A DNA stretch of 64,000 nt from Flavobacterium dauae. Lineage in GTDB: Bacteria > Bacteroidota > Bacteroidia > Flavobacteriales > Flavobacteriaceae. The notes beneath the pieces are model-generated. The model was not told the DNA's origin, ran no database searches, and saw nothing but the letters and a program-made list of their open reading frames with translations. Shown one piece after another: positions 1 to 8,921 of the stretch. Made by a program: the position numbers and the translations under genes. The DNA is taken from assembly GCF_004151275.2 (NCBI RefSeq), contig NZ_CP130821.1:2232001-2296000 (forward strand), read 5' to 3'. Each line of letters opens with the position of its first letter. Positions within the stretch are counted from its first letter, which is position 1.

Positions 1-805
1 CTGTGTATCCGTTTTTCAAGGCATTGTCAACAATTTCTACTAATTCGTCTTGTTTCACATTCCAAACTTGGTCAAACGCCCAGTTGTCAGGAACCAACAA
101 AGTAAATTTAGTGTACCAAGGATATTCTTGGAAAGAAGAAACTTCTACATAATCATCAGGATTAATTCCCACCACTTGGTCTGCAAATGTTTTTGGGGTG
201 TATTTTTTACCTTCGTACGTAAATTCTGTCGGAGCTTCGCCTAAATAGGTATCAATAACCGAAGTATAAGCGTTTAACCAGTTTTCTGATAATTTATCGT
301 TTTTAATAACCGATGCCAAAACAGATTCGGTCATTTTACTCATTTCAGAAAAATTGTTGCGCGTTTGTCCTTCCTGTAATCCTGTATAAACACTTCTTGG
401 CACAGTACCGTATTGCTTATACATATTCATAACATCATGAAAAGCACCACCTTCGCCTAAGGTAACGGCTCCGTGCATTTTTACATACATTTTACCTTTT
501 TCGATATACGCATTACGTGCCGTGAAGATTTGAGCCAATTCAACCGGTTTTTTACCCATACGGATCATTTCAGATTCAATGAACGAATTTCCTGAATAAC
601 TCCAGCAAGTTCCAGACGACCCTTGATCTTTAATAGATGTATTTTCTAAATTAATTACATCGGTAAACGTAAAATGATCTTTACTGTTGGCACTTTGGTT
701 TGCCTTTACTTTATTGATTAAATCATCTTGTGCCGATGCGTTTGAAGTTGCAGCTAAGGCAATTAATAAAGCCGCAAATACTGGTTTTAATTTTAATCGA
801 AACAT
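1..805 (-). CDS. Papain-like C1 peptidase, aminopeptidase C/bleomycin hydrolase type (3' part outside window)
   Basis: About 268 N-terminal codons are visible and the gene runs off the left edge. I read it from the reverse complement starting at ATG 803-805. It begins with a hydrophobic signal sequence ending near ATSNASAQ, so the product is exported to the periplasm or surface. The motif DQGSSGTCWSYSG around residues 60-72 is the papain-family active-site block: Gln forms the oxyanion hole and the Cys is the nucleophile. The spacing between this Cys and the following text (FIESEMIRMGKK) fits bleomycin hydrolase/PepC-like C1 peptidases, which trim peptides from the N-terminus. The catalytic His and Asn lie outside the window. 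Class is well supported; substrate unknown. Confidence 0.85.
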   Translation of the reverse strand, partial: MFRLKLKPVFAALLIALAATSNASAQDDLINKVKANQSANSKDHFTFTDVINLENTSIKDQGSSGTCWSYSGNSFIESEMIRMGKKPVELAQIFTARNAYIEKGKMYVKMHGAVTLGEGGAFHDVMNMYKQYGTVPRSVYTGLQEGQTRNNFSEMSKMTESVLASVIKNDKLSENWLNAYTSVIDTYLGEAPTEFTYEGKKYTPKTFADQVVGINPDDYVEVSSFQEYPWYTKFTLLVPDNWAFDQVWNVKQDELVEIVDNALKNGYT

Positions 806-893
806 ATTGTTATTTGAATATTTTTAATAGTGAGTACGAATTTAAAAAATTTGTTACAGATATTGGTTGGAAAATTTGATTTATTGTAAAAAC

Positions 894-2795
894 CTACAAC
901 GTTTCTTTTAACCAGTTAAAAAATTCGGTTTGCCAAACTAATGCGTTTTGTGGTTTTAACACCCAGTGGTTTTCTTCGGGTAAATAAACAAATCGAGATT
1001 TAATACCTTGCAACTGTGCAGCAGCAAAAGCCTCCTGACCTTGACCAATTGGTACACGGTAATCAATTCCGCCGTGTAAAATCAAAATAGGTGTATTCCA
1101 TTTTGCCACGTTGTTTTTGGGGTTAAACTGTGCATAGGTTTTTTGTGCCGCTGCGTTGTTTTTATCCCAATACGGTCCTCCGGCATCCCAATTTGTAAAG
1201 AAAATTTCTTCGGTAGTTCCGTACATCGACTCTAAGTTAAACACACCACAATGTGCAATAAATGTTTTAAAACGATTTTCATGGATTCCTGCCAGATAAT
1301 ACACCGAATACCCTCCATAACTTGCTCCGATTGCTCCACGGCGTGTGGTATCTACATAAGGTTCTTTTGAAACTTCGTCAATTGCCGTTAAATAATCTTT
1401 CATTGGCTGTCCGCCCCAATCTTTAGAAATAGCTTCGTTCCACTCTACTCCATGACCTGGCATTCCTCTGCGGTTTGGTGCAACAATTACATATCCGTTT
1501 GCTGCAATTAATTGAAAATTCCAACGGAACGAATAAAATTGTGTTAATGCAGATTGCGGACCACCTTCACAATACAATAACGTTGGATATTTTTTACTTG
1601 GATCAAAGTTTGGAGGCAAAATCACATAAACCAGCATTTTTTTGCCATCGGTAGTGGTAATCCATTTTTTCTCGATTTTACTTTTTGCAATTTTGCTGTA
1701 AGCCTCATCATTTACATGGGTAATTTGTTTCCATTTTTTCGATTTTAAATCGTATGAATACACTTCGCTTGCCGTGTTAAAATCGGTACGGGTTACTAAC
1801 AGCTTGTTGTTTGAAAAACCTACAAATCCGGTAACGTCAAATTCGCCTTCGGTTACTTGTTTTACGGTTACTGCAATTCTGGTTAAACCGGGAAAGTTGA
1901 CTTCAAACAACTGTACGGTTCCGTTTACTGCTGCATTAAAATAAATTTTCTTTCCGTCTTGGCTCCATACATAGCTGTTTACAGTTCCGTCCCAACCAGA
2001 AGTTAAATTAATATCAATGCCTTTATAACGCACAATAATGTCGTTTTTATCGGCTTCGTATCCATCGTTTTTCATTTGCAACCAGGTTAAATCGCCGTTT
2101 GGAGAAAACGTTGGATGCGTATCGTAACCCAAATTCTTTTCGGTTAAATTTGTGGTTTGTTTGGTTTCTAAATTATACTCGTATAAATCGGTATTGGTAC
2201 TTGTGGCGTATGCTGTACCGGCTTTCTTTTTTGATACATAAATCACCGATTTCCCGTTAGGGTTCCATACATAATCTTCTTCTCCACCAAACGGAGCCTG
2301 CGGACTGTAATAAGGTTCGTTTTCAAGTAAATCAATTTTTTCGTTGGTTTTTACATTGGTAACAAATACGTGATTAAACGATCCGTCGTTGAATTTATCC
2401 CAATGGCGGTAATCTAACGCATCATAAACATACACGTTAGATTCTGGTAAGTTTGGATAACGATCTTTCCCTAAAACCTTGTTTACTTTGACTTCTTCTG
2501 CCGATAATTTAAAATTTCCATCAGGCGAAAGGTTTCTGTCTTTTATCAAGCCGTCGGCATTTTCTATTTCTTTTACTTGTTTACCATCAATCGTTATTTG
2601 ATATGTTTTATATTCAATAGTGTTTTTTTCAACATTCGGAATCCCAACCTTGTAAATCAAATAGTCGCCATTTTCTGTAATTCCTACAGGATTTACGCGT
2701 CCCAATTTCCAAAGAAGTTCTTTTGTCATTACCTTATCTTGAGCCGTTGCATTAATAGCAATAACCGATAAAGTTGCTAATAAAATATGTTTCAT
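894..2795 (-). CDS. S9 family peptidase (prolyl oligopeptidase/acylaminoacyl-peptidase type)
   Basis: The 633-residue protein has an N-terminal signal peptide (cleavage likely after INATA). Residues of roughly 30-380 form a beta-propeller-like region with WSQDGK and FSPNGD strands typical of TolB/DPP repeats. The C-terminal third is an alpha/beta hydrolase: the nucleophile elbow is GASYGG (Ser near 490), the acid is in HGGIDYRVP (Asp near 575) and the His is in EENHW (near 607). Such enzymes cleave short peptides after proline or acylated N-termini in the periplasm. It lies 88 bp downstream of the start of the leftmost peptidase gene on the same strand, so the two exported peptidases may have related roles, but they have a separate leader. 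Function by family, substrate unknown. Confidence 0.9.
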   Translation of the reverse strand: MKHILLATLSVIAINATAQDKVMTKELLWKLGRVNPVGITENGDYLIYKVGIPNVEKNTIEYKTYQITIDGKQVKEIENADGLIKDRNLSPDGNFKLSAEEVKVNKVLGKDRYPNLPESNVYVYDALDYRHWDKFNDGSFNHVFVTNVKTNEKIDLLENEPYYSPQAPFGGEEDYVWNPNGKSVIYVSKKKAGTAYATSTNTDLYEYNLETKQTTNLTEKNLGYDTHPTFSPNGDLTWLQMKNDGYEADKNDIIVRYKGIDINLTSGWDGTVNSYVWSQDGKKIYFNAAVNGTVQLFEVNFPGLTRIAVTVKQVTEGEFDVTGFVGFSNNKLLVTRTDFNTASEVYSYDLKSKKWKQITHVNDEAYSKIAKSKIEKKWITTTDGKKMLVYVILPPNFDPSKKYPTLLYCEGGPQSALTQFYSFRWNFQLIAANGYVIVAPNRRGMPGHGVEWNEAISKDWGGQPMKDYLTAIDEVSKEPYVDTTRRGAIGASYGGYSVYYLAGIHENRFKTFIAHCGVFNLESMYGTTEEIFFTNWDAGGPYWDKNNAAAQKTYAQFNPKNNVAKWNTPILILHGGIDYRVPIGQGQEAFAAAQLQGIKSRFVYLPEENHWVLKPQNALVWQTEFFNWLKETL

Positions 2796-2901
2796 TTTTA
2801 CACCTGTTTTTTGTTGCGGCTAAATTTACGAAAATATAAATGATAAAAATTCCTTAAAGTTTTGTTTTATATGAATTCATCAACCCGAAAAGTGAAAAAT
2901 T

Positions 2902-3627
2902 ATGAGTAATTTCACGCTCGAAAAAAAATACTACAATCATTTTACGATGGGAGAATTTAATTGGGGCGATTTAATCAATCCTGAATTTTACATAAACTTA
3001 GAAATTGCAGGACACAAAATTGGACTGTACGTTGTTTTATTCATTGTTTTTGCCGAAACAGGTTTGCTGGCAGGTTTCTTTTTACCAGGCGACAGCTTGT
3101 TGTTTTTATCCGGAATTTACAGTAAAGCCTTATTAAGCGAAGTTGTTGTAATTGAAAGTGATTTTTTAAACGTTTTAGGCGTAGCATCGTTAGTAGCTTT
3201 GGCAGGAATTATTGGCAACCTTTTTGGATATTGGTTTGGATCTAAAAGCGGAAATTACCTGTACCAAAAAGAAGATGGTTTCTTGTTTAAAAAGAAATAT
3301 CTGTTTGAATCGAAAGCGTTTTTTGAAAAACACGGCGGACGTGCCATTATCTTTGCCCGTTTTTTACCTGTTGTGCGTACATTTACGCCAATTATTGCAG
3401 GTGTGGCAAATATGGAATTTAAAAAGTTTTTGTTTTACAACATCATTAGTTCTATTGCGTGGTCTTTTTCATTAATTTTCGCCGGGCATTATCTGTATCG
3501 CTTTTTATTAGACAGTTACGGTTTTGATCTAACGCATTATATCGAATACATCATCATCATCATCATAGCCATTACAACGGTTCCGTTTGTGGTAAAACTG
3601 ATAAAAAATAAAAGAGCAAAAAAATAA
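2902..3627 (+). CDS. DedA/VTT-domain membrane protein
   Basis: The 241-residue integral membrane protein carries the DedA hallmark [15 protein letters not shown] near residues 50-65 and [17 protein letters not shown] near 150-167, the E-x-G-x-x-x-P-G-E/D and F-x-R-x-x-P-x-x-R blocks. DedA proteins are inner-membrane transporters or scramblases for undecaprenyl phosphate or phospholipids. The first ATG at 2902 is used here; a second ATG at 2947 (MGEFNWG) would remove 15 poorly conserved residues and could be the true start. It is followed by a terminator and then mtgA, so both neighbours touch the lipid-carrier/peptidoglycan theme, though they are probably separate transcripts. Confidence 0.9.
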   Translation: MSNFTLEKKYYNHFTMGEFNWGDLINPEFYINLEIAGHKIGLYVVLFIVFAETGLLAGFFLPGDSLLFLSGIYSKALLSEVVVIESDFLNVLGVASLVALAGIIGNLFGYWFGSKSGNYLYQKEDGFLFKKKYLFESKAFFEKHGGRAIIFARFLPVVRTFTPIIAGVANMEFKKFLFYNIISSIAWSFSLIFAGHYLYRFLLDSYGFDLTHYIEYIIIIIIAITTVPFVVKLIKNKRAKK

Positions 3628-3657
3628 AAAAGGGAGTATATTTACATCCCTTTTTTT
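3626..3657 (+). terminator. Rho-independent terminator after dedA
   Basis: A 9-bp stem AAAAAGGGA / TCCCTTTTT with an 11-nt loop is followed by a run of T. It sits directly after the dedA stop codon and only about 8 bp before mtgA. Confidence 0.75.
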
Positions 3658-3664
3658 ATGCAAT

Positions 3665-4354
3665 ATGATACGCAAAATTTTAAAATTTATCGGCAAGTTA
3701 ATCTTGTATTTCTTTGGGATAAGCATTGGGCTGGTTATCCTTTTTAAATTTGTACCCGTACCGTTTACACCCTTGATGTTTATTCGTTCTATTGAGAAAA
3801 TAGGTACTGATGAAAAAATAATATGGAAGCACGATTGGGTTTCTATTGATGAAATGAGCATCAACATTCAAAAAGCGGTTATTGCCAGTGAAGACGGTAA
3901 ATTTACTTCGCACAACGGATTTGATATAAAAGCAATACAAAAAGCCTATACCAACAACCAAAAGGGCAAAAAAATTAAAGGCGGAAGTACTATTAGCCAA
4001 CAAACTGCCAAAAACGTTTTTTTGTGGCCTGGCAGAAGTTATGTTAGAAAAGGATTGGAAGCCTACTTTACCGTTTTAATTGAAGTTGTTTGGGGAAAAG
4101 AACGCATTATGGAAGTGTATTTGAATTCAATTGAAATGGGTAATGGTATTTACGGAATTGAAGCTGCATCACAACATTGGTTTAACAAATCGGCAAAAAA
4201 ACTGACTAAAAACGAAGCGGCTGCCATTGCTGCCATTCTGCCAAATCCTCTTAAATTCAAGGCAAAAAATGGGTCACGTTATATCGAACGAAGAAAAAAT
4301 GCCATTAAACGTCAAATGAATTTTTACAACAATCCTAATTATAAAAAGAATTAA
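3665..4354 (+). CDS. mtgA: Monofunctional biosynthetic peptidoglycan transglycosylase
   Basis: The 229-residue protein has one N-terminal membrane anchor (residues ~8-30) and a GT51 glycosyltransferase domain. Visible GT51 motifs are [14 protein letters not shown] (catalytic Glu in the ED pair), [12 protein letters not shown], the [15 protein letters not shown] block and [12 protein letters not shown]. There is no transpeptidase domain after it, which defines MtgA rather than a class A PBP. It polymerises lipid II into glycan strands at the outer face of the inner membrane. Length matches the family. It starts 37 bp after dedA, past that gene's terminator. Confidence 0.95.
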   Translation: MIRKILKFIGKLILYFFGISIGLVILFKFVPVPFTPLMFIRSIEKIGTDEKIIWKHDWVSIDEMSINIQKAVIASEDGKFTSHNGFDIKAIQKAYTNNQKGKKIKGGSTISQQTAKNVFLWPGRSYVRKGLEAYFTVLIEVVWGKERIMEVYLNSIEMGNGIYGIEAASQHWFNKSAKKLTKNEAAAIAAILPNPLKFKAKNGSRYIERRKNAIKRQMNFYNNPNYKKN

Positions 4355-4410
4355 AAAAGCAGCATATTTAATATTTTTTTGTAACTTTACTTAAATTAAA
4401 ATCAAAAAAT

Positions 4411-4872
4411 ATGAAAAAGAACATTTTATTAATAGCTATTTCGGCTGGTTTATTATCAGTAGTAGCTTGTAAAAAAGAAACCACAACCACAACAGAGATA
4501 ACAACCGACACCTTATCAACAGAAACGGTTGTTACAGAAGAAACAACGATTGATCCTGCTATTCAGGCACAAATTGACGAAGCTAAAGCAAATTACGACA
4601 AAGCAGAAGCTGATGTAAAAGCAGCTATAGAAAAAGGCGATAAAAAAGCAGAAGAAGCTGCTATCAAAGTGCGCGATGAAGCTAAAAGCTCTTGGGAAAA
4701 AGTAAAAGATGGTGTTAATAACACGGCTCAGGATGTAAAAGACGGAATTAACAACGCAGCCGATAAAGTAGAAGAAGGTGCCGAAAAAGTTGGTGAAAAA
4801 GCTAAAGAAGTTGGTAAAAATGTAGAAGAAGGTTACAACAAAACCTTAGATAAAATGAAAACCAATAATTAG
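4411..4872 (+). CDS. Small Lys/Glu/Ala-rich lipoprotein
   Basis: The 153-residue protein has a type II signal peptide with lipobox LSVVAC (Cys20). A short Thr-rich linker is followed by about 110 residues dominated by K, E, A and D with repeats such as NTAQDVKDGINNAADKVEEG. This 11-residue-like periodicity is typical of amphipathic, LEA/apolipoprotein-like helices. I do not recognise a family. It is likely an outer-membrane or periplasmic helical lipoprotein; such proteins are often stress induced in flavobacteria, but that is inference. Confidence 0.8.
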   Translation: MKKNILLIAISAGLLSVVACKKETTTTTEITTDTLSTETVVTEETTIDPAIQAQIDEAKANYDKAEADVKAAIEKGDKKAEEAAIKVRDEAKSSWEKVKDGVNNTAQDVKDGINNAADKVEEGAEKVGEKAKEVGKNVEEGYNKTLDKMKTNN

Positions 4873-4906
4873 TTTTTAAATGAAATGATTTAAACTGTTT
4901 AAATTA

Positions 4907-4957
4907 TAAACTTTGTCAGAGTTCTTAGCATCGTTAAAACAACTTTGACAAAGTTTA
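4907..4957. repeat. Inverted repeat with CTTTGTC/GACAAAG arms
   Basis: Arms TAAACTTTGTCAGAGTT (4907-4923) and AACTTTGACAAAGTTTA (4941-4957) are near-perfect reverse complements. A related element with arms AGCTTTGTCAAA lies at 8870-8902, so this is a dispersed intergenic repeat rather than a local hairpin only. Confidence 0.6.
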
Positions 4958-4972
4958 ATGAGTTAAACCACA

Positions 4973-5004
4973 AAAAATCCTGTATTTTGCAATACAGGAT
5001 TTTT
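4973..5004. terminator. Bidirectional terminator between convergent genes
   Basis: A 12-14-bp perfect stem (core AAATCCTGTATT / AATACAGGATTT, loop TTGC) with A-run on one side and T-run on the other. It separates the plus-strand lipoprotein gene from the minus-strand crotonase gene and can stop both. Confidence 0.85.
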
Positions 5005-5010
5005 GTTTTT

Positions 5011-5793
5011 TTAATTCCCTTTAAAATCGGCTTTGCGTTTTTCTAAAAAAGCAGTTGTTCCTTCTTTAAAATCGGCTGTTCCAAAGCAATATCCAAAACG
5101 ATCAATTTCGGTATTAAAACCGTTGATTCCGTCTTTAAAATTAGCATTTACCGCTTTAATTGCCTGTGTAATGGCAACCGGAGAATTTTTCGCAATTTTC
5201 AATGCCATTTCGGTTGCTTTGTCTAACAACTCTGGTTGCGAAACCATATGATTAATTAAACCGAAAGACAGTGCTGTTGGGGCATCAATCATTTGTGCCG
5301 TCATAATTAGTTCGTTAGCACGCCCTTTTCCAATAAGCTGAGGTAAACGCTGCGTTCCGCCATAACCAGGAATCACGCCTAAAGTTACTTCGGGTAAGCC
5401 CATTTTAGCGTTGTTACTTGCAATACGTATATGTGCGGCCATTGCCAGTTCTAATCCGCCACCTAAAGCAAATCCGTTAATTGCTGCAATTACCGGTGTT
5501 TGTAAATTCTCTACAAAATCAAACAATAATTCTTGTCCTTTTCTTGCTAATTCAGATCCTTCCGACACACTAAAACTTGCAAATTCCGAAATATCTGCAC
5601 CTGCAACAAATGCTTTTTCGCCCGAACCGGTAACAATAATTACACGTACTTCGTTATCGCTTTCACACTCTTTAAAAGCATTGTGTAATTCTTCGATAGT
5701 TGCCTTGTTTAAAGCGTTTAATTTTGTTGGGCGATTAATTGTAATAGTAGCTACTGCATTGTTTTTTTCTACTAAAATGTTTTCAAACGACAT
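5011..5793 (-). CDS. Enoyl-CoA hydratase/isomerase (crotonase family)
   Basis: The 260-residue protein has the standard length of a single-domain crotonase. The CoA/oxyanion-hole segment reads AGADISEF near residue 64-71. Both catalytic glutamates of true enoyl-CoA hydratases are present: the Glu in GGGLELAM and the Glu in GLPEVTLGVIPGYGGTQRLPQ. It should add water to 2-trans-enoyl-CoA in fatty-acid or amino-acid catabolism in the cytoplasm. It stops at the shared terminator and begins 11 bp after the stop of the upstream sensor kinase gene, so it may be the last gene of the minus-strand unit that includes hemH and hemJ. The substrate chain length cannot be told. Confidence 0.92.
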   Translation of the reverse strand: MSFENILVEKNNAVATITINRPTKLNALNKATIEELHNAFKECESDNEVRVIIVTGSGEKAFVAGADISEFASFSVSEGSELARKGQELLFDFVENLQTPVIAAINGFALGGGLELAMAAHIRIASNNAKMGLPEVTLGVIPGYGGTQRLPQLIGKGRANELIMTAQMIDAPTALSFGLINHMVSQPELLDKATEMALKIAKNSPVAITQAIKAVNANFKDGINGFNTEIDRFGYCFGTADFKEGTTAFLEKRKADFKGN

Positions 5794-5804
5794 ATTTTTA
5801 TTTT

Positions 5805-7277
5805 TTAGTTACTAATTGGTAGTTTTACGTAAAACGTTGTTCCTTTATCAAGAACCGTATCAAACGATATGGTGCCGCCGTAGGCTTCAATCATATTTTT
5901 AATCATTGCCAGCCCAAGTCCCATTCCGCTTGTTTTTGTTGTAAATTTTGGCTCAAATATTTTATCTTTAATATCATCTGAAATTCCGGTACCATTGTCG
6001 GAAATGGTTATTAAAACATCGCTGTTTTTGCGTTCTACTTTAACTAAAATCCGAGGAAACGGTTCGTAATTAGGAATTGCCTGTATGGCATTTTTAACCA
6101 GGTTATTAATGATTCTTATAATTTGTGCCTGATCAAAGGTAGCAATGATTTCTTTTTCGGCAGCCTCGAACCTGATAAAATCTTCGTTAAAAATTTCTAA
6201 TGCCAGCTGGATAACTTTAACCACATTTAGCGTGGTATTTTGCTGTGCCGGCATTGATGCAAAATTTGAAAAGGCCGAAGCCACCGCACTCATCGTATCA
6301 ATTTGCTGTACCATTGTTTCGCAAAAACCTTTCATTTTTTCGATCGATTTAGGATCTTCCGGATTAAATTTTCGCTGAAAACTTTGAACGGTTAATTTCA
6401 TTGGCGTTAACGGATTTTTAATTTCGTGTGCTACCTGCTTTGCCATTTCGCGCCACGCCATTTCACGTTGGTTCTGTGATAGTTTTTCTGCCGACTCTTC
6501 TAACTTATCAACCATTTCGTTATACGAATTAATCAGGGTTTTAATTTCATCTGACACATTTTCTACCTTAATTTTCTCGTTTCTTTGATTGATATTCGTT
6601 TTTTGAATATGTTCGCTAATCAACTGAATAGTTTTGGTGATATAACTCGATAAAACATAAGCCAGTACAATTGCTAAAAAAATGATAAAAATATAAACCT
6701 GCCCAAAAAGTATCAAAAAACTATTTACTTGTGTATCGTAAAAAGATGTTTCTTCGGCAATAGGCATACTAATGATTCCCAATGGTTTAAACTGATTATC
6801 TTTAATATAATTGTAGGCAGACCGGTAAGTAACGCCGTCAATAATCCGCAAATCTGTAAACCGCTTGGTACTTGTGGTTTCAATGATTTTTAAAATGGTG
6901 GGCGATATTACTTCGTTATCAATTTTATCTACAACAAAATTTCCTTTCGATGTTATTAAAAGATTTCCCTTTAAATCATAAATATTAATTTGAATGTTGT
7001 GAATGGTAGAAAGCTCAAATATTTTGTCTTTAAATATCAAGGGAAGATTTTCTGTGGTTGTTAGATAATCTGTCGTTTGTAAAATAAAATTCACGTGTTC
7101 GTTTACGGCATTTTCTTTGCGCAACAAACGATCTTGATGATAATTTCGGGCTTCTTTTTTAAACTGATAAATGATGACCATTGCAATTAAAACCGACGAT
7201 ATAATCGTAAGAAAAATCATTGATAAGAAAATTCTTACCTGTAACGACGAGGTTTTTATGCGAAATGGTTTTGCCAT
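5805..7277 (-). CDS. Membrane sensor histidine kinase with HAMP domain
   Basis: Order of domains in 490 residues: TM1 (about 15-37), a periplasmic sensing region (about 40-185), TM2 (about 187-210), HAMP-like linker, HisKA with the H-box VAHEIKNPLTPMK (His near 280), N-box INNLVKNAIQAIP, and the ATP lid with DNGTGISDD and GMGLGLAMIKNMIEAYGG. All kinase motifs are intact. The KNPLTP H-box is of the NtrY-like type. No response-regulator gene lies next to it in the window, so it is an orphan by position. It begins only 3 bp after hemJ and probably shares its transcript, yet a role in haem control is only a guess. Confidence 0.9.
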   Translation of the reverse strand: MAKPFRIKTSSLQVRIFLSMIFLTIISSVLIAMVIIYQFKKEARNYHQDRLLRKENAVNEHVNFILQTTDYLTTTENLPLIFKDKIFELSTIHNIQINIYDLKGNLLITSKGNFVVDKIDNEVISPTILKIIETTSTKRFTDLRIIDGVTYRSAYNYIKDNQFKPLGIISMPIAEETSFYDTQVNSFLILFGQVYIFIIFLAIVLAYVLSSYITKTIQLISEHIQKTNINQRNEKIKVENVSDEIKTLINSYNEMVDKLEESAEKLSQNQREMAWREMAKQVAHEIKNPLTPMKLTVQSFQRKFNPEDPKSIEKMKGFCETMVQQIDTMSAVASAFSNFASMPAQQNTTLNVVKVIQLALEIFNEDFIRFEAAEKEIIATFDQAQIIRIINNLVKNAIQAIPNYEPFPRILVKVERKNSDVLITISDNGTGISDDIKDKIFEPKFTTKTSGMGLGLAMIKNMIEAYGGTISFDTVLDKGTTFYVKLPISN

Positions 7278-7280
7278 AAG

Positions 7281-7820
7281 TTATTTTGAATTTTGCTCGC
7301 GGATACGTTTGTAAAATTTGTATCCCATCATAAGCAACATCGAAAATACGATAATTCCTACAACTCCGAAAATCCAATTGAATGCGTTTTTCAAAATAAC
7401 CAAAAACACCACCGAAAAAAGAATGATGGTAGCACCTTCGTTCCAAATTCTAAAAAACGAACCGGTTTTGTTTAATGTTCCGTTTTCGATTTGTTTCACA
7501 AATTGGTGACATTTAAAATGATACAACCAAAGTAAAAGAACAAAAAGTAATTTTACGTGCATCCAGGGCATTTGCAAAAGTGCAGGATTTTCTACCAGCA
7601 TCCACACGCCAAAAACAGTTGCCAATACGGCAGCCGGAAATGTAATAATGTACCACAACCTGTTAGTCATTATTTGGTATTGGTTAGAAAGAATTTTTTT
7701 TTCCATTTCGGTTTTTTGCTGTGCTTCGGCATAATACACAAACAAACGTACGCTGTAAAAAAGTCCGGCAAACCAGCAAACAACAAAAATAATATGTAAT
7801 GCTTTTAAGTATAAATACAT
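7281..7820 (-). CDS. hemJ: Protoporphyrinogen IX oxidase, HemJ type
   Basis: The 179-residue, four-to-five-helix membrane protein belongs to the HemJ/UPF0093 family, often labelled 'CopD family protein'. The N-terminal signature LKALHIIFVVCWFAGLFY contains the conserved haem-ligand His near residue 8-9, and the WMHVKL motif with a conserved Lys follows in the middle. HemJ oxidises protoporphyrinogen IX to protoporphyrin IX in bacteria lacking HemG or HemY. Its position 4 bp after hemH, whose substrate is exactly that product, strongly supports the call. No hemY or hemG is seen in this window. Confidence 0.9.
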   Translation of the reverse strand: MYLYLKALHIIFVVCWFAGLFYSVRLFVYYAEAQQKTEMEKKILSNQYQIMTNRLWYIITFPAAVLATVFGVWMLVENPALLQMPWMHVKLLFVLLLWLYHFKCHQFVKQIENGTLNKTGSFFRIWNEGATIILFSVVFLVILKNAFNWIFGVVGIIVFSMLLMMGYKFYKRIREQNSK

Positions 7821-7824
7821 AAAT

Positions 7825-8850
7825 TTAGTTTTTAGCAGCCCAATCTTTAATCCACAAAGTTACGGTATCTACCCACTGCTCATCATCGTTTAAGCAAGGT
7901 ATCGCCAAAAATTCTTCACCGCCTTTTGCTTCAAAATCTTCTTTGGCACGCATGGCAATTTCTTCTAATGTTTCTAAACAATCAGTCACGAAAGCCGGAG
8001 TTACAACGGCAATTTTTTTAATTCCTTTGGCAGGCATATTGTCAATTTCAACATCGGTATAAGGTTCCAGCCATTTATCGCCAGCCAACCTAGATTGAAA
8101 AGTAACGCAGTATTTATCTTTTGGTAACTGTAATTTTTCGGCAACCAAGCGTGTGGTTTCATAACAATGCGTACGGTAACAAAACTCGGCTTCGGGTGTA
8201 CCAACTTCGCAACACATTTGATTGGTAATAAACTTTTTGTGCGATTTTGTTTTATCGGTTTTTCTAATATGTCGTTCCGGAATTCCGTGGTACGAAAATA
8301 CCAATTGATCGTAATCAAAACCTTTTAAATGTTCATTAATAGAGTTTGATAATACGTTGATATAATTTGGATCATTATAAAAAGCAGGAAAGTTGGTAAT
8401 TTTCATTTCTGGAAAATGCTCTTTTCTGATTTTTTCAGCCAAAACCTCAATAGTTAAAGTAGAAGCCATTGCGTATTGCGGATACAGCGGAAAAAGCAAC
8501 ACATCGGTAACGCCTTTATCGTGTAATTTTTTAAGACCTTTTTCAATAGTCATACTTCCGTATCTCATAGCTAATTCCACAGGAATATCGCTTTTTTCTG
8601 CAACTTTTTTGTGCATTCTTTCAGAAAGAACAATTAAGGGCGAACCTTCTTTCCACCAAATTTTTTGATACGCGTGTGCCGATTCTTCCGGACGTTTTCT
8701 TAAAATAATTCCGCGAACCAAAAAAGCACGCAACAAATACGGAACATCAATCACGTATTTATCCATTAAAAATTCGTCTAAATAAGGTTTTACGTCTTTT
8801 GGTGTTGGACTTTCGGGCGATCCTAAGTTTACTAATAAAACTCCTTTCAT
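7825..8850 (-). CDS. hemH: Ferrochelatase
   Basis: The 341-residue enzyme inserts Fe2+ into protoporphyrin IX, the last step of protohaem synthesis. Family blocks are MKGVLLVNLGSPESP at the start, the YHGIPERH metal-site motif with catalytic His, and TPAFVTDCLETLEEI with the conserved Glu near the C-terminus. I start at ATG 8848-8850; the reading frame stays open ten codons further up to a TTG at 8880, but that segment overlaps an inverted repeat and is not ferrochelatase-like. Cysteines in the CCEVGTPEAEFC stretch are noticeable, but a [2Fe-2S] cluster is not shown. The hemH-hemJ-kinase genes are tightly packed (3-4-bp gaps). Confidence 0.96.
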   Translation of the reverse strand: MKGVLLVNLGSPESPTPKDVKPYLDEFLMDKYVIDVPYLLRAFLVRGIILRKRPEESAHAYQKIWWKEGSPLIVLSERMHKKVAEKSDIPVELAMRYGSMTIEKGLKKLHDKGVTDVLLFPLYPQYAMASTLTIEVLAEKIRKEHFPEMKITNFPAFYNDPNYINVLSNSINEHLKGFDYDQLVFSYHGIPERHIRKTDKTKSHKKFITNQMCCEVGTPEAEFCYRTHCYETTRLVAEKLQLPKDKYCVTFQSRLAGDKWLEPYTDVEIDNMPAKGIKKIAVVTPAFVTDCLETLEEIAMRAKEDFEAKGGEEFLAIPCLNDDEQWVDTVTLWIKDWAAKN

Positions 8851-8869
8851 TTCTTTGTTTTTATAATTT

Positions 8870-8902
8870 AGCTTTGTCAAAGTTTAAAAATTTGACAAAG
8901 CT
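8870..8902. repeat. Perfect inverted repeat upstream of hemH
   Basis: Arms AGCTTTGTCAAA (8870-8881) and TTTGACAAAGCT (8891-8902) form a 12-bp stem with a 9-nt loop. It lies between the stop of the AraC-type gene and the hemH start and resembles the repeat at 4907-4957. It could act as a terminator for the AraC-type gene or as a hairpin in the hemH leader. Confidence 0.65.
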
Positions 8903-8921
8903 TTTTACATTTTTTAACTTA

